Below, in pieces: positions 58,381 through 64,000 of a DNA stretch of 64,000 nt. The DNA is from Agromyces sp. LHK192. GTDB lineage: Bacteria; Actinomycetota; Actinomycetes; Actinomycetales; Microbacteriaceae. Numbering within the stretch: the stretch's first letter is position 1; every line of letters begins with the position of its first letter. A program made the position numbers and the translations under genes. Location: the NCBI RefSeq assembly GCF_004006235.1, contig NZ_CP034753.1, positions 186,001 through 250,000 on the forward strand. Reading direction: 5' to 3'. The notes under the pieces were generated by a model. The model was not told where the DNA came from, did no database searches, and saw only the letters and a program-made list of their open reading frames with translations.

Positions 58381-61300
58381 ATGACGAACGTCAGCGCGGA
58401 ATCCTCCGTGCGCACCGACCAGGTCACCGCCCTCGTGCGGAAGTGGCTGGACGAGAGTGCCCACCACCCCGTCGACCCCGCCGCCCAGCGCCTCGCGGGC
58501 GTGCTGAAGGACCCGAACGGCCTCGCGTTCACGGTCGGGTTCGTCGACGGCGTCATGCGTCCCGAAGACCTCGGCGTCGCCGGCCGGAACCTCGCCGACG
58601 TCGCGCGGCTCACGCCGAAGTTCCTGCCCGCTCACCTTCGGGCCGCCGTGCACGCCGGCGGCGCCGTCGCGCCTGCGGTGCCATTGGCCGTCATCCCGAT
58701 CGCGCGGCGCGTGCTGCGCGAGATGGTCGGCCACCTCGTGCTCGACGCGCGACCCGCGAAGCTCGGGCCCGCGATCGCGAAGCTCCGCGCGGGCGGCAAC
58801 CGCCTGAACCTCAACCTCCTCGGCGAGGCCGTGCTCGGCGAGCACGAGGCGGACCTGCGGCTCAAGGGCACGTACGAGTTCCTCGCCCGCGACGACGTCG
58901 ACTACGTCTCGATCAAGGTCTCGAGCGTCGTCAGCCAGCTCTCGATGTGGTCGTTCGACGAGGCCGTCGACAAGGTCGTCGAGAAGCTCACGCCGCTGTA
59001 CCGACTCGCCGCGCGCGGCTCCATGAAGGGGCAGCCGAAGTTCATCAACCTCGACATGGAGGAGTATCGCGACCTCGACCTCACGATCGCGGTCTTCCGG
59101 AAGCTCCTCGACCAGCGCGAGTTCCTCGGCCTCGAGGCTGGCATCGTGCTGCAGACCTACCTGCCCGACGCCGTCGGCGCGATCCAGGAGCTCACCGCGT
59201 GGGCGCAGGCGCGTCGTGCGGCCGGCGGGGCCCCGATCAAGGTGCGCGTCGTCAAGGGCGCGAACCTCGCCATGGAGCACGTCGACGCCGCGATCCACGA
59301 CTGGCCGCTCGCGACCTACTCGACCAAGCAGGACTCCGACACCAACTACAAGCGCCTGTTGCACTGGTCGATGACCCCCGAGCGCACCGACGCGGTCAAG
59401 CTCGGCATCGCCGGCCACAACCTGTTCGACGTGGCCCACGCGTGGCTCACCGCGAAGGAGCGCGGCGTCGAAGGAGCCGTCGAGTTCGAGATGCTGCTCG
59501 GCATGGCGACCGGCCAGGCCGCCGCGGTCAGCAAGGACGTCGGCCGCCTGCTGCTCTACACGCCCGTCGTCGACCCGAGCGAGTTCGAGTTCGCGATCGC
59601 GTACCTGATCCGCAGGCTCGAGGAGAACGCGAGCCAGGAGAACTTCATGTCGGCCGTGTTCGAGCTCGGCAGCGACCAGGGCCTCTTCGAGCGCGAACGC
59701 GAGCGCTACGCCCGCTCGGTCGCGGCGCTCGAGGGCGACGGTGACGGGGCGGATGCCGCTCCCGCGCCCGCCCCGAACCGCGTGCAGAACCGCCGCACCG
59801 AGTGGGAGGACGGTCGGCTCGCCGAGGCGTTCGCCCACCTCGACGCGCCCGCGCCCGGTCTCGAGCACGAGGGCGAATCCCTCACGAGCGTGGTCGGTGG
59901 ATTCACGCGCGGGTCGCTCGGCGGTCCGCTCGACCCGATCCTCGACGCCGAGTCGTCGTCGGCCGGCGGCCCGGGCGCGACCCCCGGGTTCCGCAACGAA
60001 CCCGACACCGACCCGGCGCTCGCCGCGAACCGCGCGTGGGGTCGACGCATCCTCTCGCAGGTGCCCGTCTCGCTGCTCGGCGTCGAGACGATCCGCGGGG
60101 CGCACGTGACCGAGGCGGCGGAACTGCAGGCCCTCCTCGAGCGCGTCCGGGAGACCGGCGAGGCGTGGGGCCGCCGCTCCGGCGCCGAACGCGCCGCGCT
60201 GCTGCACCGCGCCGGGCTCGCGCTCGCCGCGAACCGCGACCGCCTCATCGAGGTGATGGCCGCCGAGACCGGCAAGACCATCGCCGAGGCCGACCCCGAG
60301 ATCAGCGAGGCGATCGACTTCGCGCACTACTACGCCGAGCGTGCTCGCGAACTCGACCACGTGCAGGGCGCCACGTTCGTGCCGTCGAAGCTCACGGTCG
60401 TCACCCCGCCGTGGAACTTCCCCGTCGCGATCCCCGCGGGCGGCGTGCTCGCCGCCCTCGCGGCCGGCTCGGGCGTCGTGATCAAGCCCGCAGCGCTCGC
60501 CGAGCGCTCGGGCGCCGTCATGGTCGAGGCGCTCTGGGAGGCCGGCATCCCGCGCGACCTGCTCGCCCTCGTCAAGGTCGGCGAGCGCGAGCTCGGCCGT
60601 GAGCTCGTCGCGAGCCCGCTCGTCGACCGCGTGATCCTGACCGGCGCGTACGAGACGGCCCAGCTGTTCCGGTCGTTCCGCGAGGACCTGCCGCTCCTCG
60701 CCGAGACCAGCGGCAAGAACGCGATCATCGTCACGCCGTCGGCCGACCTCGACCTCGCGGCATCCGACGTCGTGAAGAGCGCGTTCGGGCACGCCGGGCA
60801 GAAGTGCTCCGCCGCCTCGCTCGTGATCCTCGTCGGATCGGTGGCCAAGTCCGAGCGCTTCCGTCGCCAGCTCGTCGACGCCGCCACCTCGATGCGCGTC
60901 GGCTACCCGCAGGATCCGACCACCCAGGTCGGGCCGATCATCGAACCGGCGAACGGCAAGCTGCTGCACGCGCTCACCGAGCTCGGCGCCGACGAGCAGT
61001 GGCTCGTGAAACCGAAGCGGCTCGACGACTCCGGCCGACTGTGGTCGCCCGGCATCCGCACCGGCGTCAAGGGCGGCTCCTACTTCCACCTCACCGAGTT
61101 CTTCGGACCCGTCCTGGGCATCATGCACGCCAAGGACCTCGACGAGGCGATCGCCCTGCAGAACGCCGTCGACTACGGCCTGACCGCGGGCCTGCACTCG
61201 CTGGACCCCGACGAGCTCGAGACCTGGCTCGCGCGCGTCGAGGCGGGCAACCTCTACGTCAACCGCGGCATCACCGGTGCGATCGTGCAGCGCCAGCCGT

Positions 61301-62013
61301 TCGGCGGCTGGAAGAAGTCGGCCGTGGGCGCCGGTGCCAAGGCCGGCGGCCCGAACTACCTGTTCGGGCTCGGCGACTGGGAGCCCGACCACACCGTGGA
61401 GTCGCGCTCGCTGCACCTGCGCGGCATCGAGAAGCGCGTGGCCGAGCTCATCGAGGCGAGCCAGTCGTCGCTCCCGTACGAGGCGTTCGAGGTGCTGCGC
61501 CGGTCGGCCCTGAGCGACGAGGTCGCCTGGGCCGAGGAGTACGGCGTCGTGCGCGATCACTCGGGCCTCGGCGTCGAGCGGAACCTCTTCCGCTACCTCC
61601 CGCTTCCCGTCACCGTGCGCATCGCGGAGGCCGCATCGCTCGTCGACGCCCTGCGCGTCATCGCCGCGGGGCTGCTCGCGAAGTCGCGGATCCGGATCTC
61701 GACGGCCATCGAGCTGCCGAAGGGCGTCCAGGCGGTGCTCGCCGGGCGCGACATCCAGGTGGTCCGCGAGGGCGACGCGGCCTGGCTCGGGGCGCTCGCG
61801 AGCAAGCTCGAGACGAGTCGCATCCGCCTCGTCGGCGGCGACCCGTCGACCGTCACCGCGGCGCTCGGCGGCCGGCCCGACGTCGCCGTGTGGGCGCACC
61901 CGGTGACCCCGTCGGGACGCGTGGAGCTGCTGCCGTTCCTGCGCGAACAGGCGGTGTCGATCACCAACCACCGCTTCGGCAACCCGACGACCCTCTCGGA
62001 GGACGTGATCTGA
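58381..62013 (+). CDS. putA: Bifunctional proline dehydrogenase / glutamate-semialdehyde dehydrogenase
   Basis: About 1210 residues. Oxidises proline to P5C (FAD, N-terminal half) and glutamate semialdehyde to glutamate (NAD, C-terminal half). PRODH signatures: RVVKGANLAMEHVDA, FEMLLGMA and YLIRRLEENASQENF. The ALDH half has TPPWNFPVAIPAGGVLAAL, Glu775 in LLAETSGKNAI and catalytic Cys809 in HAGQKCSAAS. No N-terminal DNA-binding domain. ATG 58375 would add two residues. Followed by a strong hairpin. Confidence 0.94.
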   Translation: MTNVSAESSVRTDQVTALVRKWLDESAHHPVDPAAQRLAGVLKDPNGLAFTVGFVDGVMRPEDLGVAGRNLADVARLTPKFLPAHLRAAVHAGGAVAPAVPLAVIPIARRVLREMVGHLVLDARPAKLGPAIAKLRAGGNRLNLNLLGEAVLGEHEADLRLKGTYEFLARDDVDYVSIKVSSVVSQLSMWSFDEAVDKVVEKLTPLYRLAARGSMKGQPKFINLDMEEYRDLDLTIAVFRKLLDQREFLGLEAGIVLQTYLPDAVGAIQELTAWAQARRAAGGAPIKVRVVKGANLAMEHVDAAIHDWPLATYSTKQDSDTNYKRLLHWSMTPERTDAVKLGIAGHNLFDVAHAWLTAKERGVEGAVEFEMLLGMATGQAAAVSKDVGRLLLYTPVVDPSEFEFAIAYLIRRLEENASQENFMSAVFELGSDQGLFERERERYARSVAALEGDGDGADAAPAPAPNRVQNRRTEWEDGRLAEAFAHLDAPAPGLEHEGESLTSVVGGFTRGSLGGPLDPILDAESSSAGGPGATPGFRNEPDTDPALAANRAWGRRILSQVPVSLLGVETIRGAHVTEAAELQALLERVRETGEAWGRRSGAERAALLHRAGLALAANRDRLIEVMAAETGKTIAEADPEISEAIDFAHYYAERARELDHVQGATFVPSKLTVVTPPWNFPVAIPAGGVLAALAAGSGVVIKPAALAERSGAVMVEALWEAGIPRDLLALVKVGERELGRELVASPLVDRVILTGAYETAQLFRSFREDLPLLAETSGKNAIIVTPSADLDLAASDVVKSAFGHAGQKCSAASLVILVGSVAKSERFRRQLVDAATSMRVGYPQDPTTQVGPIIEPANGKLLHALTELGADEQWLVKPKRLDDSGRLWSPGIRTGVKGGSYFHLTEFFGPVLGIMHAKDLDEAIALQNAVDYGLTAGLHSLDPDELETWLARVEAGNLYVNRGITGAIVQRQPFGGWKKSAVGAGAKAGGPNYLFGLGDWEPDHTVESRSLHLRGIEKRVAELIEASQSSLPYEAFEVLRRSALSDEVAWAEEYGVVRDHSGLGVERNLFRYLPLPVTVRIAEAASLVDALRVIAAGLLAKSRIRISTAIELPKGVQAVLAGRDIQVVREGDAAWLGALASKLETSRIRLVGGDPSTVTAALGGRPDVAVWAHPVTPSGRVELLPFLREQAVSITNHRFGNPTTLSEDVI

Positions 62014-62038
62014 CCCGGGGTCGTCGCTCACGGCTGGT

Positions 62039-62095
62039 GAGGTGACGGAATCCTCCCTGATCTGCGGCCGAGATCAGGGAGGAATCCGTCACCTC
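62039..62095 (+). terminator. Near-perfect 25-bp stem hairpin after putA
   Basis: Arms at 62039-62063 and 62071-62095 with one mismatch and a seven-base loop (GCGGCCG), 26 bp past the putA stop. No T-run. Either a strong terminator or a palindromic intergenic element. Confidence 0.7.
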
Positions 62096-62137
62096 GGCGG
62101 CACCGAGGTGCGCCGCCGGCCGGGTGAGAATGGGCGG

Positions 62138-63532
62138 GTGCCAATCGTCATCCAACGCACCGCAGCGCCGGTGCGCCGCTCGCCGCTCGCCCTGCTCGTC
62201 ATGTCCGCGCTCGTCGGCATTCCGCTCGCCGGGGTCGTGGTCGCCGTGACGTCCGACCTGATCGGCGGGCAGTTCGTGATCGCCTGGGCGATCGCCGCGA
62301 TCGTCAGCGCCGTGGTCACGCTCGTCGTGATGTGGTGCCTGTACCCCGCGGTGTCGGTCGACCTCGAGCGCGGCGGGCTCGTCCGCATCCGCTCGACCGA
62401 TGTGCCGATCGCGAGCATCACCGGGGTGATGCGATCGATCTCGGCGAACGGTACCGCGCAGTACCTGCACTACCGCCTGCGCTCAGGGCTCGGCCCGTCG
62501 GCGCGCGTGCTCGTCGTCGGACGGCCGTTCAGGGGCCTGAGGCTGGACGAGGCGCAGGCGCTTCGACTGCTGTTCGAGCGCTCGGGGCTGCCGGTCAGCG
62601 CGACCGGCACGAGCGCGGAGGCCGACCTGCTCCGGGGCGATGTCCACGCGAACCTCGGCGCGGCCGAGCTCGGTCGCGAGGCGCTGCTGATCGAGCTCGA
62701 CCACGTCATCCACGGGCTCGGCGGGCCGGCTCCGGATGCCGCGGATTCCGGGCCGGCTGCGACGCCGGCCGCGGATGCTGCGGCTACGCCGGGCCCGAGC
62801 CCCGCTCCGGATGCAGCGTCACCCGCTCCCGGCCCCGGCGCCGGCGCCGGCACGGCTGCGGACGCGATCCCCGTCCTCGCCCCGGGACAGCAGCAGCGGC
62901 TCGAGGAACTCGTCGCCGCGCTCGAGGCCGACGATGCCGAGGCCGAGCGGCGCATCGCCGCGGCTCCCCGCGGGTGGGCCGTGCTCGCCCGCGTCGCGGG
63001 CTGGACGGTCGTGCTCGCCTGCGCCGCCTTCTTCGCGGTACTCGGATGGGGCATCGTCCAGGGTGCGGTGGTCGGTGCAACGGCCATCGAGCCGTCGCTC
63101 CTGCTCTGGTCGACGGTGGTCGGCCTGGTCGCCCTGGTGGTCTGGGCGGCCGCGGCGGATGCCCGCGCACGCGCCCTGCAGGCCCTCGGCGCCCGATGGC
63201 TCGCCGAGCATCCGGCCAATGCCGAGCGGGGATTGCCCGGACCGCTCCTGCCCGCGGCGCTCGACACGGCGAACCGGTTGCTCGCGATCGGCTCGTACGG
63301 CGGGTCGACGCTGGGCGGGTTGGGCCTGCTCGTCGGCATCGGGATGATGGCGACGAACGACGGCGACGAGATGATCCTGGCACTGGGCGTGGGGCTGACG
63401 GTGTTCGGCGCGATCGCGCTCGGCCTCTCGATCTGGGGGTTCGTCGCCGCGCACCGTCGGCGCCTGCGCGTCGCCTCGCGCTTCGCGTCGCTCGCCGGTC
63501 GCCGGGGCGAGCTCGCGTACGGAAAGGTCTGA
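62138..63532 (+). CDS. Membrane protein of unknown function
   Basis: 464 residues. Two membrane helices near residues 15-75, a soluble region (STDVPIASITGVMRSISANGTAQYLHYRLRSG...) resembling a bacterial PH-like fold, an Ala/Pro-rich linker (about 200-245), then four more helices (e.g. WTVVLACAAFFAVLGWGIV, LLLWSTVVGLVALVVWAAA). GTG start lies six bases after GAGAAT. No family recognised. Confidence 0.7.
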   Translation: MPIVIQRTAAPVRRSPLALLVMSALVGIPLAGVVVAVTSDLIGGQFVIAWAIAAIVSAVVTLVVMWCLYPAVSVDLERGGLVRIRSTDVPIASITGVMRSISANGTAQYLHYRLRSGLGPSARVLVVGRPFRGLRLDEAQALRLLFERSGLPVSATGTSAEADLLRGDVHANLGAAELGREALLIELDHVIHGLGGPAPDAADSGPAATPAADAAATPGPSPAPDAASPAPGPGAGAGTAADAIPVLAPGQQQRLEELVAALEADDAEAERRIAAAPRGWAVLARVAGWTVVLACAAFFAVLGWGIVQGAVVGATAIEPSLLLWSTVVGLVALVVWAAAADARARALQALGARWLAEHPANAERGLPGPLLPAALDTANRLLAIGSYGGSTLGGLGLLVGIGMMATNDGDEMILALGVGLTVFGAIALGLSIWGFVAAHRRRLRVASRFASLAGRRGELAYGKV

Positions 63533-63612
63533 GCGCCCGGCGAGCCGCTTGCGCAGCGGGCCGCCTCCCGGGGACGCTGGACCAACCCCGTTCCCGGCCC
63601 CGAAGGATGACG

Positions 63613-64000
63613 ATGTCCGCACTCTCCGAGTTCTCCGCCGCGCTCGCCGCCGGGTCGATCCGCGTGATCGACCTGACGAACCGGCTGTCCGCCACGACCC
63701 CGGCGCTGCGGCTCCCGGACCCGTTCGCGAACCTGATCGACTTCAGGCTCGAGCAGGTGAGCGAGTACGACGAGCCGGGGCCGTTCTGGAAGCACGCGAA
63801 CATCCACACGGGCGAGCACATCGGCACCCACCTGGATGCCCCGGTGCACTGGATCTCGGGTCGTGACGGGCACGACGTCTCCGAGATCCCGCCCGCGCGC
63901 CTGATCGGCCCGGCGGTCGTCATCGACAAGACGGCCGAGGTCGCCGAGAACCCCGACTTCCTGCTCGAGGTCGACGACGTGCTCGCGTGGGAGGCCGAGC
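63613..64000 (+). CDS. Cyclase/kynurenine-formamidase-like family protein, 3' end cut
   Basis: 129 residues present, open to the window edge. The cyclase-family (PF04199) metal-binding motif HIGTHLDAPVHW is clear near residues 74-85, with IRVIDLTNRLSATTPALRLPDPF before it. Could be a kynurenine formamidase, arylformamidase or isatin-hydrolase-like enzyme. ATG 63613 has AAGG at good spacing; an ATG two codons earlier is possible. Confidence 0.88.
   Translation, partial: MSALSEFSAALAAGSIRVIDLTNRLSATTPALRLPDPFANLIDFRLEQVSEYDEPGPFWKHANIHTGEHIGTHLDAPVHWISGRDGHDVSEIPPARLIGPAVVIDKTAEVAENPDFLLEVDDVLAWEAE

Noticed and set aside
58342..62031. A 1229-codon open frame on the minus strand opposite putA
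   Set aside because: Composition is Arg/Asp/Glu/Gly-rich as expected for the mirror of a high-GC gene; putA on the other strand has full catalytic motifs.
62039..62095. Possible tRNA or other structured RNA gene
   Set aside because: One uninterrupted stem with a short loop; no cloverleaf, anticodon arm or TpsiC-like sequence.

Overview
This 64 kb window is high-GC DNA with densely packed, mostly operonic genes, frequent 4-bp ATGA/GTGA stop-start overlaps, and gene content typical of a Gram-positive actinobacterium. The coproporphyrin-type heme pathway (HemQ plus ferrochelatase), carotenoid precursor genes, secreted proteins with Ig-like repeats and intergenic elements resembling GGTCTCGATACGC...CTCGACC all point to the family Microbacteriaceae; an Agromyces-like genome is a reasonable guess, not proven. 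I see no rRNA, tRNA, CRISPR array, transposase or prophage gene, so this looks like ordinary chromosome. 

Layout. (1) 1-3084: a leftward carotenoid operon (idi, GGPP synthase, phytoene synthase running off the edge) with a divergent MarR regulator. (2) 3140-15385: heme biosynthesis hemQ-hemH-hemC-hemD then hemB-hemL, split by a 6-kb LacI/FAD-oxidoreductase/sugar ABC importer cassette (7099-13041). (3) 15587-23896: small unknowns, a coupled ABC exporter with an AlkZ-like DNA glycosylase, an isocitrate-lyase-family enzyme, membrane proteins and a SIS/amino-sugar-kinase-like pair. (4) 24013-33109: a polyamine-type importer, TetR regulator, GT1 glycosyltransferase, amine oxidase and aldehyde dehydrogenase, which together look like an amine uptake and oxidation unit. 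(5) 33152-36982: housekeeping and miscellaneous genes (tRNA hydroxylase TrhO, PEBP, LysE, VOC, enoyl-CoA hydratase family). (6) 37100-41922: methylcitrate cycle (GntR regulator, prpD, prpB, prpC) for propionate breakdown. (7) 42058-52779: secreted repeat protein, thioesterase, TetR/MFS efflux pair, AI-2E family transporter, HxlR/DoxX pair, a PYROXD2-like oxidoreductase. (8) 53283-57175: a secreted beta-helix protein, a VOC protein and a META lipoprotein. (9) 57301-62013: LysR regulator divergent from a bifunctional proline catabolic enzyme PutA; then a membrane protein and a partial cyclase-family gene.

The most striking non-coding features are repeated paired operators (LacI, GntR, TetR, HxlR sites), a perfect TetR-type palindrome with no adjacent regulator in front of the beta-helix gene, two homologous 80-bp intergenic repeats 37.5 kb apart, two very long hairpins (55835-55890, 62039-62095), and more than a dozen genes whose start codon sits 6-8 bases after a TAnnnT box, which suggests leaderless mRNAs. 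The best candidates for something little described are the glycosyltransferase embedded in the polyamine cluster, the exporter/AlkZ-like pair, and the FAD-oxidoreductase sugar cassette inside the heme operon. All functional calls come from reading motifs and context only; no database search was possible.
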